A DNA stretch of 64,000 nt from Bacteroidota bacterium (GTDB lineage: Bacteria; Bacteroidota; Bacteroidia; Cytophagales; Spirosomataceae). The stretch spans positions 1-64,000 of the forward strand of contig JAIUOF010000008.1 in NCBI GenBank assembly GCA_020161355.1, given 5' to 3'. The position numbers were made by a program, and so were the translations under genes. This document shows, piece by piece, positions 1 to 8,537 of this stretch (its first letter is position 1; each line of letters starts with the position of its first letter). The notes under the pieces were generated by a model. The model was not told where the DNA came from and did not search any database. It was given only the letters and a program-made list of their open reading frames with translations.

Positions 1-110
1 AAGATGAGACTTCCCTAGAGGAACGTTGGAGATTACGACGTAGATAGGCTACAGGTGAAAGTGCGGTAACGTATGCAGCCGAGTAGTACTAATGAACCGA
101 CTGAGCTCTT
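1..110 (+). rRNA. rrl: 23S ribosomal RNA, 3' end (partial)
   Basis: The first ~110 bases match the conserved 3' end of bacterial 23S rRNA, including the stretch around GTAGATAGGCTACAGG and the late segment AGTACTAATGAACCGACTGAG. The gene begins upstream of the window. It is followed by a ~160-base spacer and 5S rRNA in the usual order. The exact 3' end is estimated. Confidence 0.93.
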
Positions 111-164
111 TATATTTTTTAAGAAAACTTATTCTTCACAGTCTTTCCTTATCACAATGTTTTA

Positions 165-265
165 TGAGTTGCGAGTAGCGAGAGCTGGGTAGCGAGTAAA
201 ACAGATGTCAAAAAGAAAACAAACGCCAAAGCCGACAGTATAGAACTGAAGGCCGAAAGCCATAA
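165..265. repeat. repeat-like motifs in the 23S-5S spacer
   Basis: The spacer carries two kinds of short repeated words. GCGAGTAGCGAGAGC and GGTAGCGAGTA (about 171-198) contain three close copies of AGCGAG or GCGAG. AAAGCCGACAG and GGCCGAAAGCC (about 228-261) resemble the GCCGAAAGC words found in two gaps of the leucine operon (39100-39150, 40701-40731). No tRNA is present in this spacer. Role unknown. Confidence 0.4.
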
Positions 266-273
266 AAGAGCTT

Positions 274-384
274 CATGGTGTCAATAGGGCGGGTGAACAC
301 CTCTTCCCATTTCGAACAGAGCAGTTAAGCCCCGCACCGCCGATGGTACTTGGATCAAACCCGGGAGAGTAGGTAGATGCCAGT
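274..384 (+). rRNA. rrf: 5S ribosomal RNA
   Basis: The segment has the conserved 5S blocks CCCATTTCGAACAGAG, AGTTAAGCCCCG, GCCGATGGTACT and GGGAGAGTAGGT. TGGTGTC (276-282) can pair with GATGCCA (376-382), allowing G-U pairs, to form the closing helix. That fixes the ends to within a few bases. Confidence 0.95.
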
Positions 385-392
385 TAATTACT

Positions 393-427
393 AGGGCCTC
401 AGTGAGTAATCACTGGGGCTTTTTTGT
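393..427 (+). terminator. rRNA operon terminator
   Basis: GCCTCAGTGA and TCACTGGGGC form a ten-pair stem (one G-U pair) with a short loop, followed by a run of T. It lies directly after 5S rRNA and is a typical Rho-independent terminator. Confidence 0.85.
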
Positions 428-463
428 TTGACCTTTATAAAAAACTGAGGAGCGAGAGATTGG

Positions 464-1030
464 CTATTTAAGTTGAATTTGCATAATTGTCTTGAAAGTT
501 TTTCCTGAATCATTAGATTTTCTAACCACCAATTCTTTTAGGGTGAAGGTCTGATTAATTGACTTTGAAGTATAAATATCTTTTAAGGTTTTATGATTGT
601 CGGAATTGTCAACCTGAGCCAGTGTTACATGTGGGTAATCAGAAATACCAAAGTTCTTCTTTTTAGCGTAAACAATATTTTCTATCCGAAAATTTTTGAT
701 TGCTTCATAAAATGGCTGGAAAGGAGTTGATGAACTAAATTTTGCCCAAAGCATTTTATTATCAGTAGCCTCATATCCATCAATATTTACTTCGATTTGA
801 GATAGAACTTTTAGTTTATCGACAAGGCTATCAATTACTTCACCGGATTTACCTATAAATGGAAACTCGCATAAGCTGCAATGAGGATGAGAACGACTTC
901 TTTTAAGATCACCATATTTTGAAATTATGTGCTGCTTCTCAGCAATGATTATATCATCAATAGTTTTAGGAAGATTAAAAAAAACTTGACAAACTTCAAT
1001 TTTTGAATCTTGGAATAGAACTGTTTGCAT
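464..1030 (-). CDS. 2H phosphoesterase / 2'-5' RNA ligase-like protein
   Basis: The 188-residue protein has the two histidine motifs of the 2H phosphoesterase superfamily: HPHCSL (HxS form) near residue 49 and HVTLAQ (HxT form) near residue 134. Family members act on 2',3'-cyclic phosphates or 2'-5' phosphodiester bonds in RNA or nucleotides; the substrate here is unknown. There is no signal peptide, so it should be cytoplasmic. It stands alone on the minus strand, converging on the rRNA operon. Size and spacing of the two motifs fit the family. Confidence 0.75.
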   Translation of the reverse strand: MQTVLFQDSKIEVCQVFFNLPKTIDDIIIAEKQHIISKYGDLKRSRSHPHCSLCEFPFIGKSGEVIDSLVDKLKVLSQIEVNIDGYEATDNKMLWAKFSSSTPFQPFYEAIKNFRIENIVYAKKKNFGISDYPHVTLAQVDNSDNHKTLKDIYTSKSINQTFTLKELVVRKSNDSGKTFKTIMQIQLK

Positions 1031-1235
1031 AATTGTAAAAATACTTATTTATTCAAAAGTTAAGATTTTGATTAAGTCATATATATTTAGTACTTCTTTG
1101 AAGTATTGATATTTGAATTAATCTATTAATAGAATAAAATTATAAATAAATATAGCTAACCCTTGCCGAAAAATTTAGCATATTTTTTATTCGTGTATTT
1201 TTTTTGTTTAATTTGGTTATCAAACCGTATAAAAT

Positions 1236-1865
1236 ATGAAAGATTGGAATTCATTACTTAAGCCTTTGCTTGAAAAGTTTGAAAGCAAAAGGCACCCACT
1301 GGAGTATCAGAATCTTTACCAGTTAATGATTATGGTTATTCTATCTGCTCAGGATTCAGATGCCAACATCAACAAAGTTTCTCCTGATTTTTTCAGGGAT
1401 TATCCCAATCTGGAAAGCCTTGTGGATGCTACACCAGATGAACTTATTCCTTTTTTATCAAAAGTTCGCAACTATGGGTCTAAAATCAGTTACATACTTG
1501 ATATTGCTGGCACTTTACGGGAAAGTAAAAACATTCCCCTTACGATGGAAGAATTGGTGAGTTTAAAAGGAATTGGAAGAAAATCGGCAAATGTTATACT
1601 TCGGGAATCTGGAAAGTCTCCAGAGGGAATAATAGTCGATTTACATGTGATTAGAGTTGCTCCTCGGCTGGGAATAGTTTCAGAAGCAAAAGATGGTAAT
1701 AAAATAGAAAAACAATTGATGCAGGTTTTATCCCCTGATATGTGGGGGGTAGGTATGCCAATATCATTTTTGGGAAGGGAGATTTGCAGGCCAACGAATC
1801 CAAAGTGCGAAATATGCCTATTGAGGGAATGTTGCTCCTATAGTCAAGATCTTTCATTAACTTAA
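1236..1865 (+). CDS. nth: endonuclease III-type DNA glycosylase/AP lyase
   Basis: This 209-residue base-excision repair enzyme has the helix-hairpin-helix LKGIGRKSANVI, whose lysine corresponds to the catalytic Lys120 of E. coli Nth. The following VDLHVIRV carries the catalytic aspartate. Near the C-terminus, cysteines in the pattern C-x6-C-x2-C-x5-C (CRPTNPKCEICLLRECC) match the 4Fe-4S cluster loop. The length is normal. In the N-terminal helix LMIMVILSAQDSD the usual SAQTTD reads SAQDSD, so oxidised-pyrimidine specificity may differ. Confidence 0.9.
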   Translation: MKDWNSLLKPLLEKFESKRHPLEYQNLYQLMIMVILSAQDSDANINKVSPDFFRDYPNLESLVDATPDELIPFLSKVRNYGSKISYILDIAGTLRESKNIPLTMEELVSLKGIGRKSANVILRESGKSPEGIIVDLHVIRVAPRLGIVSEAKDGNKIEKQLMQVLSPDMWGVGMPISFLGREICRPTNPKCEICLLRECCSYSQDLSLT

Positions 1866-2000
1866 AAATTTTCTAACAGTAACAATAAATTAGATTTAAA
1901 TAGACACCTTTAACAAATCATTATCAAAAATCAGTAGAATGAAGCCGAAACTATTTTGAAATAGGGAGTCTAATGCATTGAATTAAATTTAATTGCAAGA

Positions 2001-3473
2001 ATGTTGATTCCGGATTTTTTGAAAGGCGGGGCGATTATTGGAGTGGTGATTGGTTTTTGGGACAAGATTAAGGATATTATTTGGCGAATTACGGCCATTT
2101 TTGTGCAAAGGGTAGAGATAAGTACCGAAGATGCTCATGATGCAATTATCGCTTATTTGGTGACCCATTACCAGAAACTCAATACTTATGACAAAGTATA
2201 TGGTGCCAGTAACGAAACTTACAGAAATGGGAAGTTTGGTTTGGTAGCCTTTGAAAAATTTGGACAAAATACTATTTTTTTCCTTTCGCAAAAAAGATTT
2301 CTGGGGTTTGTCAAGATTCCGTTTTTATTCAGCCAACCCAAAGAAAAACCACAAACCGACACCACACAGTCGGGTATCAACAGTACTAAAATATTTTCGG
2401 TTATAACTTGTTTGCGGGGTACGATTGACATTGATGAGATAGTAAAAGAAGCCGCTCAAAAACGAAATAACATCAGTTGGCAGATCGAAGAAGCCGAAGA
2501 AACAGCCAATCGTTTTGATATTTTTTATCTGCCAAGCAGAGAAAACGACAATCATGCTTATTTGTACAAAAACAATGTTGGTTATGCCTGGTATCGCCAA
2601 AACCAGTACCGCCTCCTGGGAGTTTCGGCGGATGAAATTGGCAGGGAGCTTACTACTCAAGGAAATGCTCTTGATAATTTGTATTTTCCTGATGAGGTCA
2701 AAAAACTAATTGAAGTGATTGCTCTATGGGTAAAAAGTAAAGATTGGTACAAAGAAAAGAATATTCCCTGGAAAAGGGGCTGGTTGCTTTATGGCCCACC
2801 GGGTACGGGTAAGACAGCTCTGGCTCGTGCTTTTGCCGAAGACCTGAATATGCCGGTGTATGTGTATCAGCTTTCGCAAATGAGCAACCAGGACATGCTT
2901 ACTGCCTGGAGAAACATGCAGCTCAATGTACCTTGTATTGCACTTATTGAAGATATTGATAATGTATTTCATGGCCGAAAGAATATTTTGCAAAATACAG
3001 CCATGATGAGCCAGCTATTTGCAGGTGATGAGAAAGATAACGGGCAGGAAAATGGGGGAGGTTCCGGCAGATTTTCACCTTTGACCTTTGATACCCTGCT
3101 CAACTGTATTGATGGGGTAGATAAATCAAATGGGGTTTTTACAATAATTACCACAAATGATATTACAAAAATTGATCAGGCCATTAGGCAACCCACCACA
3201 CTTGAAGACGGAACCCCTACATTTATTTCGTCTCGTCCCGGGCGGATCGACCGTGCCATAGAGTTGACCTACATGTTAGCCGAAAATAAAATGCAGATGG
3301 CCGGTAGGATTTTGGGCGAATTTGAAGCTGCAATGAATATGGTAAAAGCTCATATTGCCACCAATCAGAAAGAAACCCCGGCTCAGTTTCAGGAATATTG
3401 TTCTCAGCTGGCAATACAGGAGTATTGGAAACGGAAAGAAAATATGTCGGAAATTCCCACCGGCCAGGGATAG
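2001..3473 (+). CDS. BCS1-like AAA+ ATPase
   Basis: The protein has 490 residues. A hydrophobic stretch at about residues 8-38 may anchor it to the membrane. An N-terminal region without a recognised motif follows, then a C-terminal AAA+ module: Walker A GPPGTGKT (about 265-272), Walker B CIALIEDID, and a conserved SRPGRIDRAIEL (sensor 2/arginine region). This arrangement resembles BCS1-type ATPases, which remodel or translocate folded proteins; bacterial members have no settled role. The last codons run into the GC-rich element starting near 3462, so the C-terminal residues IPTGQG may come from that element. Confidence 0.75.
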   Translation: MLIPDFLKGGAIIGVVIGFWDKIKDIIWRITAIFVQRVEISTEDAHDAIIAYLVTHYQKLNTYDKVYGASNETYRNGKFGLVAFEKFGQNTIFFLSQKRFLGFVKIPFLFSQPKEKPQTDTTQSGINSTKIFSVITCLRGTIDIDEIVKEAAQKRNNISWQIEEAEETANRFDIFYLPSRENDNHAYLYKNNVGYAWYRQNQYRLLGVSADEIGRELTTQGNALDNLYFPDEVKKLIEVIALWVKSKDWYKEKNIPWKRGWLLYGPPGTGKTALARAFAEDLNMPVYVYQLSQMSNQDMLTAWRNMQLNVPCIALIEDIDNVFHGRKNILQNTAMMSQLFAGDEKDNGQENGGGSGRFSPLTFDTLLNCIDGVDKSNGVFTIITTNDITKIDQAIRQPTTLEDGTPTFISSRPGRIDRAIELTYMLAENKMQMAGRILGEFEAAMNMVKAHIATNQKETPAQFQEYCSQLAIQEYWKRKENMSEIPTGQG

Positions 3474-3560
3474 TAACGGAAAGCCCGCAGTGCGGCTGGA
3501 TCGTGCGGGAGTCGGACTTGGAGTGTATAGCCCGGTCACGCTTTTGGCGTGAGGCCGCCA
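3462..3560. repeat. GC-rich structured intergenic element
   Basis: About 95 bases are far richer in G+C than their surroundings and form two clear hairpins. CCCGCA (3484-3489) pairs with TGCGGG (3504-3509). TCACGC (3536-3541) pairs with GCGTGA (3547-3552) across a five-base loop. Between them lies GGACTTGGAGTGTATAGCCC. There is no T-tract after either hairpin. The element sits between converging genes. From memory, similar GGGATAG...GGACTTGGAG...AGCCCGG modules are scattered through Bacteroidota genomes, but I cannot verify this here. Confidence 0.6.
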
Positions 3561-3562
3561 AA

Positions 3563-4378
3563 TTATCTATTCGATCTTAATAGCCATAAAATGGAATTGA
3601 TGACCAGTTGGTTTTGAGTTTTGTTTTTAAAAGTATGAGATAGCTCCCGGTTGGTGCCGGTTTCATAGTCGATATCATTGTGGCCCATGTTGAAATACAT
3701 CATGCGGTAGCGGGTGTTGGTCCATACTACGGGATAGTCGCCCGAGTGCCATATTTCATGGGGTTTGGGACCGGTTCCCAGCGGAAAACTCTTCGCGTCG
3801 ATGGACAAGAGCACTTTTATGTCTGGATTTTGTCGGAGGTCATTTTCCCAGCGATACCATTCGTTGGGTGATGAGGGGAAGATTCCAGGCAAGTTAATGC
3901 TGGTCGGGTGGTTTTTGTCTTCTATTTTCAGGATAGCAGAAGTAGGTCTCCAGGTATTGCTTTTGTATTGACCTGATCCCAGAAATTGATTATGGTACCA
4001 GTCCCAATCCTGCGAATATTTGGAATTGTTAAGTGCAAATGCTGAAAAATGAAAGCCGACCCAGGCACCGCCGTCTTCAATATATTTTTGAAATGCCTGT
4101 CGTTGTTCAAGGACTTCGGGGCGGGTATCCAGGAAAATTACGAGCTGGTATTTTGAAAGGAATGTGGTATTGAGATTGTCCCAATTGCTGCTGGTGTCGT
4201 AGGTGAAACTCTGTTTTCGGGAGATTTTGTTAAACCAATCATTGGCTTCGTTTACAAAACTTATATGTGCACGGTCGTTTTTGGGGGTGAAAAAAGCAAT
4301 GACTTTAGGTTTTTGGCAGAATGTCAATAGAGGTAACAGGCAAAATAATAGGATTTGAGAGATTTTTTTCAAGGGCAA
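3563..4378 (-). CDS. ThuA-like domain protein, secreted
   Basis: The 271-residue protein starts with a hydrophobic signal ending near LLTFCQ and continues as a single ThuA-like (class I glutamine amidotransferase-like) fold. Visible family features are KVIAFFTPKNDRAH, YQLVIFLDTRP, the GGAWVGFH turn, HPTSINLPG and the late YPVVWTNTRYRMMYFNMGH. ThuA proteins are linked to sugar metabolism, but the reaction is not established. The gene lies 24 bases downstream of the lipoprotein gene at 4403-5374 and probably shares its transcript. Confidence 0.75.
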   Translation of the reverse strand: MPLKKISQILLFCLLPLLTFCQKPKVIAFFTPKNDRAHISFVNEANDWFNKISRKQSFTYDTSSNWDNLNTTFLSKYQLVIFLDTRPEVLEQRQAFQKYIEDGGAWVGFHFSAFALNNSKYSQDWDWYHNQFLGSGQYKSNTWRPTSAILKIEDKNHPTSINLPGIFPSSPNEWYRWENDLRQNPDIKVLLSIDAKSFPLGTGPKPHEIWHSGDYPVVWTNTRYRMMYFNMGHNDIDYETGTNRELSHTFKNKTQNQLVINSILWLLRSNR

Positions 4379-4402
4379 TTTTTTGAATAAAATTACTTAA
4401 AA

Positions 4403-5374
4403 TCATTCAATATTTCCCATTTTCACCACTTCAAAATCTGAGGCTTTTACATTGGAGAGCTGATGCAAATCATCGTTGTTCCATCGGTCGTCAGGAGCAC
4501 CTGTGATAAACATGTCAGAGCCAATGTCAGTGAGTATCAGGCCATATTTTTTCATGGCTTTTAAAATGATCTGGTTTTCTTTTGTAAAACCCGAAATATC
4601 ATATCCCGCTTTCAACCTCAATCTAAGCCCCATGGGTACAGGGGCATTGGGGTTTGTGTTTGTACCGTTGACTTTATGATTTGCCGGGCTTACAAAGCCT
4701 TTGGTAACTTTTGACTTTGAAAGGGTAAAACGAATGGCGTGATCTATTTCCCCTTTCAGGATTTCTTCATATCGAACCAAAAGCGGTAAAATAGGCATCC
4801 CGGCGGCATCGCAGGAGGTGAATCCTTTAGGGCGTGTAGGAATGCTTTTTAGATCCCATTTTACACCTGCAGAGGCTTGCCAGGAAGTTTTGGTTTTAGT
4901 GGCATTGTAGAGTTCGTAAAGTATCATATTATCGGTGTCCACAGCCAGCACGTGTTTGTCGCCATCAGCTTTTCCTCCTTCTACAGGGGCATCAAGCGGA
5001 ATTCTGAATGGGCCGGCATCGCTTTCATCTCTATAATTGTCATCATAGTTGTTTCCACGATATTCAATGGGCACCAATGGTTGAGTTTCACAAACCACCA
5101 CAAAAGGAATGCCCATAGGGCTGCCTTCATAAAGGCCACTGCCAAAGTCGGGGTGCAAACCAGAAACCCCTATCAATTTAATAATATTTTGAGAATTGGG
5201 GTCTAAACTTTGGGCATAAATATCCTGGTTAATCGCATAATTTTTCGGGAAAAACTGGATGCTTTCCAAGGTTGATTTTCCCAGTTCACAGTTTTGATTG
5301 ATATCCGGGATATTCTTTTTTTTACAAGAAAAGAAAATGGATGATAAAATAAGGCCAAAAATAAAATATTTCAT
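4403..5374 (-). CDS. conserved lipoprotein of unknown function
   Basis: The 323-residue protein has a lipoprotein signal, with lipobox IFFSC followed by KKK. The mature part has fixed-looking blocks: GGKADGDKHVLAVDTDN, LYELYNA, SWQASAGVKWDLKS, TSCDAAGMPILPLLVRYEE, GEIDHAIRFT, MGLRLRLKA and a C-terminal KKYGLILTDIGSD with TGAPDDRWN. I recognise these blocks from secreted proteins of unknown function in several phyla, often in actinobacteria. No catalytic activity is established. It is the first gene of a probable two-gene unit with the ThuA-like gene. Confidence 0.6.
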   Translation of the reverse strand: MKYFIFGLILSSIFFSCKKKNIPDINQNCELGKSTLESIQFFPKNYAINQDIYAQSLDPNSQNIIKLIGVSGLHPDFGSGLYEGSPMGIPFVVVCETQPLVPIEYRGNNYDDNYRDESDAGPFRIPLDAPVEGGKADGDKHVLAVDTDNMILYELYNATKTKTSWQASAGVKWDLKSIPTRPKGFTSCDAAGMPILPLLVRYEEILKGEIDHAIRFTLSKSKVTKGFVSPANHKVNGTNTNPNAPVPMGLRLRLKAGYDISGFTKENQIILKAMKKYGLILTDIGSDMFITGAPDDRWNNDDLHQLSNVKASDFEVVKMGNIE

Positions 5375-5506
5375 TTAACCGGAATTATACACAATACACG
5401 AGAAAGAATGTCAAATATTATATTTTTCTTCGGATGTTATTAGAAGGATTTTTGAAAAAAAAGGTGATAAAACGCATTTTACCACCTTGATTTTGATTAT
5501 CATCTG

Positions 5507-7738
5507 TCAGAATAAATAAGAAATATTAACCACGAAAGACCTTCCTTGCGAAAGCAATGGCTTGCCTGCAGAAATAAATCGGCTTAAATGCTCACGATAG
5601 TTTTCATTGAAAGCGTTGGTGAGCGAAAGCGTGGCCTGAAGGTTATGAATCGGTGCAGCTTTAAGACCAAGATCAACTACTTTAAACGCATTTGTCGCTA
5701 CTTCACCATAATTAGTAGCGATTCTATCCTGCTTAAATGAATACCTCAAAGAAGCATAAGGCTGAAGTCTGCTATTCAACAGATCGGCTTCGAGTGTATA
5801 TCTCAGATTCATTGGAGAGATCTCAGGAAGTGGCATTTTGTCGGTATGATTTTGCCCATAAGTATAAGCAAGTGTAAATTGCTGTGTCAATAGTTTGGCA
5901 TATCGATGGTTCCAGTTTGCCTCAAAACCATAAAGAGTTGCTTTGTCGATATTGATATATCTTCTTACTCCCGGTGCCGTCATCAAAGGTTTAAGCGTAG
6001 GTTCTATTTTGGAAGAAATAAAATCGTTAACAGTAGAATAATACCCGGAAAAAGAAAGAACCGTTAAAACTGTTTTGTAGGTAAGATTTAAGTCCAGCTG
6101 ATTATTTTTTTCAGGTTTTAAGTCGGGATTGCCCAGCATTTCATAAGGGTCTTTACCTATAGCCAGGTAATTGATAAACCTTTCTGAAATATTGGCTGAT
6201 CTTACTCCTCTGCCCAACCAAGCACCTGCGGTCAGGGCTTCAGTAAGTTTGGTACTTATACCTACACTGGCACTCACATTAATATCAGATTTTTTTAGCG
6301 TAGTGTAGTTTTTCAAAAAAGACTCTGCTGGGGTACGGGCATTTCCGGTTACCTGATCAACACGTGCGGCTACACTCAAGGTGCTTTTTCCAAATTGGTG
6401 GTAGGAGTCAGCAAATACTCCATAACGGCTGACTTCACCATCTTGCCAGATATAGTCTGTGAAAACTTTACCCTTATTTGGTCCCATCAGCATTTCGCGT
6501 GTACGATTACCTGAAATGGTTTCATATTTGGTATAGGCACCCACAAAGAATTTAGATTTTGCTTTTTCAATCAGAAATTCAGTACGGGCATTAATGGTTT
6601 TTGTGTTGGCATCGGTTTGAGCCAGCATACTTGCATTATTGCGAAGTTTATTTCCCATTAGGTGCTCTACTATGCCAGCAGAAACCTGGGTGGTCCATTC
6701 TTTAAACCAATGGTTTTCACGGCTAATTTTATATTTTCCCTGAGTCATCCAGGTGTCATCGGTGAGCAAGTCCATCATCAAAACCGGGAAGTCGGTATTT
6801 CTTGCAAAATTGCGGTTTACATTGATGCTGAGTACTTGATTTTTTGCAGTTTCAATATCTGTGATTATACCAAATGTACCCCGGGAGAAGTCAGCTTGCA
6901 CCAAAGAGTCGTTTCCGGCTTTATAATCACCGCCTTTTGAATAGGAGCCGTTGAGTGAAGTGGAGATTCTTTTGCCCCTCAGGCCAATTTGCCCTTCTGT
7001 CCGATATACCCCACCGTTGGATTCATAACCACCGGTAATCCTGCCGAACGGGGTTAAGCCAGAAGAAAACTCCGGGTCGAGCATTTTGAAATTTACAACC
7101 GCACCCATTCCCGGACCATAGCGGAACGAATGTGGCCCTTTTATGACTTCAATTTCCTGAATTTGGTTGATGGCAATTTGACTCGTAGGTGGATCCATGC
7201 GATTGGGACAAGCCGCAGTAGCACACATGCATCCATCGTTTACGATATTGAGCTGGTCGAGTTTGAAGCCTCTGAAAGTAGGATCAAAACCAAAAGCCGG
7301 ACTTTTTTTGATGGCATCAAATCCCGGGATTTGTTTTAGCACCGAGCCTGCATCGTGATGCACCCAGTCGGCATTTTGAAGACTAATAGATGCTTTGGGA
7401 TTACGTTCTTTTAGGGCATAAACCGAAATCGAATTCAAGGTGGTTAAAGCGTTTTCGGCGAAAAGGATTTTTCCGGATGAAAGCATTTCTTTTAGTACTT
7501 TTCCGGTAAAAGTATGATTGCCATAGCTGATGTGTGAAAGTTTCAAAAACTTAATATCAGTCGCCGGAAGTATAATTTCACCTTTTTCGTTAGATACTCC
7601 GGATTGGTTATCAGCATAATAAGATACTTTTTCAACTGGTTTTCCTGTGGATTTGTCGAGTATAGTAAGTGTCAATGTTTGTGCATTGGCAATGGTTCCA
7701 ATAGCAATAGCTATCAGAAAAAAATATAATTTTTTCAT
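5507..7738 (-). CDS. TonB-dependent outer-membrane receptor, OprC-like (probable copper)
   Basis: The 743-residue receptor has a signal peptide ending at ANAQ, then a carboxypeptidase-like beta domain (about 20-100), a plug (about 115-225) and a beta-barrel ending in the aromatic sequence VVNISYLF. The plug holds C170, M171, C172 and the sequence CPNRMDPPT (C177 to M181). A CxxxM motif in this setting is the copper site of Pseudomonas OprC. Substrate assignment to copper is therefore an inference from the motif. A small Cys-containing membrane protein is encoded just upstream. Confidence 0.8.
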   Translation of the reverse strand: MKKLYFFLIAIAIGTIANAQTLTLTILDKSTGKPVEKVSYYADNQSGVSNEKGEIILPATDIKFLKLSHISYGNHTFTGKVLKEMLSSGKILFAENALTTLNSISVYALKERNPKASISLQNADWVHHDAGSVLKQIPGFDAIKKSPAFGFDPTFRGFKLDQLNIVNDGCMCATAACPNRMDPPTSQIAINQIQEIEVIKGPHSFRYGPGMGAVVNFKMLDPEFSSGLTPFGRITGGYESNGGVYRTEGQIGLRGKRISTSLNGSYSKGGDYKAGNDSLVQADFSRGTFGIITDIETAKNQVLSINVNRNFARNTDFPVLMMDLLTDDTWMTQGKYKISRENHWFKEWTTQVSAGIVEHLMGNKLRNNASMLAQTDANTKTINARTEFLIEKAKSKFFVGAYTKYETISGNRTREMLMGPNKGKVFTDYIWQDGEVSRYGVFADSYHQFGKSTLSVAARVDQVTGNARTPAESFLKNYTTLKKSDINVSASVGISTKLTEALTAGAWLGRGVRSANISERFINYLAIGKDPYEMLGNPDLKPEKNNQLDLNLTYKTVLTVLSFSGYYSTVNDFISSKIEPTLKPLMTAPGVRRYINIDKATLYGFEANWNHRYAKLLTQQFTLAYTYGQNHTDKMPLPEISPMNLRYTLEADLLNSRLQPYASLRYSFKQDRIATNYGEVATNAFKVVDLGLKAAPIHNLQATLSLTNAFNENYREHLSRFISAGKPLLSQGRSFVVNISYLF

Positions 7739-7875
7739 GATTTATGATATAGATAAATTGCGGATTTTTCAAAAAATCTTTTTCACAAAACTATTATTAA
7801 CAGGTTTATAATGTGATTTTTATAAAAAATCCATAAAAATGTAAATGATTGGAAATTTAAAATTCAAAAAGAAGA

Positions 7876-8286
7876 TTACACTATATCACAAGGAGGGTGA
7901 AATACCTGATTTGGGCAGGATTTGGGTAAAAATATAAAAGAATAAAGAGAAATTTTTTCTAAAGAATTACCAATTACAATTTGTGGATTCTTTTCAAAAA
8001 CAAAATAGTCTTCAAGGATAGTTTCAGTTTCAAACCTAAGTTTTTTTAAGACAGGAGGAAGCTTATTTTTGTTGTTCTCCGCTTTTTCAAGTTGTTTTTT
8101 TAAGTAGCAATTTCCATCACAATGCAGCATAGGTTTGTCTTTGTTTTCACAAAATAAATTAGTAATGGCCTTTTGGTTGATTTTCCAATAAACAATATAA
8201 GAGAACTGAAAAACTATTTGCCAACTGAGCAATGCCAGCAAGCAGATAGCTACCCATCTTTTATATTTTAGACTGATATTCAGCAT
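7876..8286 (-). CDS. small membrane protein with conserved cysteines
   Basis: The protein has about 136 residues if it starts at MLNISLKYKR; an in-frame ATG ten codons earlier (8316) is less likely. One transmembrane segment spans about residues 11-33. It is followed by CENKDKPMLHCDGNCYLKK with C46, C56 and C60, and a C-terminal pair of cysteines in SCPNQVFHPPC. I recognise the CxxxxPxLxCxGxCYLxK pattern from small Bacteroidota proteins encoded beside TonB-dependent receptors. Placement directly upstream of the OprC-like receptor suggests a role in metal handling, which is inference. Confidence 0.6.
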   Translation of the reverse strand: MLNISLKYKRWVAICLLALLSWQIVFQFSYIVYWKINQKAITNLFCENKDKPMLHCDGNCYLKKQLEKAENNKNKLPPVLKKLRFETETILEDYFVFEKNPQIVIGNSLEKISLYSFIFLPKSCPNQVFHPPCDIV

Positions 8287-8404
8287 TATAGAAAATCGTT
8301 CAGATGCAAAAATCATACATTTGTAGATATTAAACGATGATTTTTGTCATAAGGAAAAACGAAATTTGTTTCCTTAAAAAAGAAAAAGCAATAAAAAATA
8401 AATT

Positions 8405-8536
8405 TTAAGGACGTGTTCCTCCATGTTCACCAGCCACTATGATCATGATTTTTAAACTCAGTACTATAAATCTTATAAATTGAATTATTGGGTTTCTCAT
8501 TAAAAATTTTTGAGTCCCGGTAAATTTTTTTGCCAT
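8405..8536 (-). CDS. 43-residue basic/hydrophobic small protein
   Basis: This gene was found by translating the gap after the SQR-type gene. Its ATG begins one base after the stop codon of that gene, so translation is probably coupled. The product starts MAKKFTGTQKF, continues with MRNPIIQFIRF, then a hydrophobic stretch IVLSLKIMIIVA (about residues 24-35), and ends GEHGGTRP. It may sit in or on the membrane. The strict spacing, the basic N-terminus and the glycine-rich tail suggest a real gene. Function unknown. Confidence 0.55.
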   Translation of the reverse strand: MAKKFTGTQKFLMRNPIIQFIRFIVLSLKIMIIVAGEHGGTRP

Positions 8537-8537
8537 A

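Noticed and set aside
3398..3580. Short frame across the GC-rich element ending with CGWIVRESDLECIARS-like sequence
   Set aside because: It reads out of frame through the end of the BCS1-like gene and the hairpin element. Such frames are by-products of the repeat rather than a gene.
8351..8375. Hairpin AAGGAAA/TTTCCTT considered as terminator of the SQR-type transcript
   Set aside because: Read leftwards, the stem is followed by ATGAC rather than a T-run, and the stem is AT-rich.
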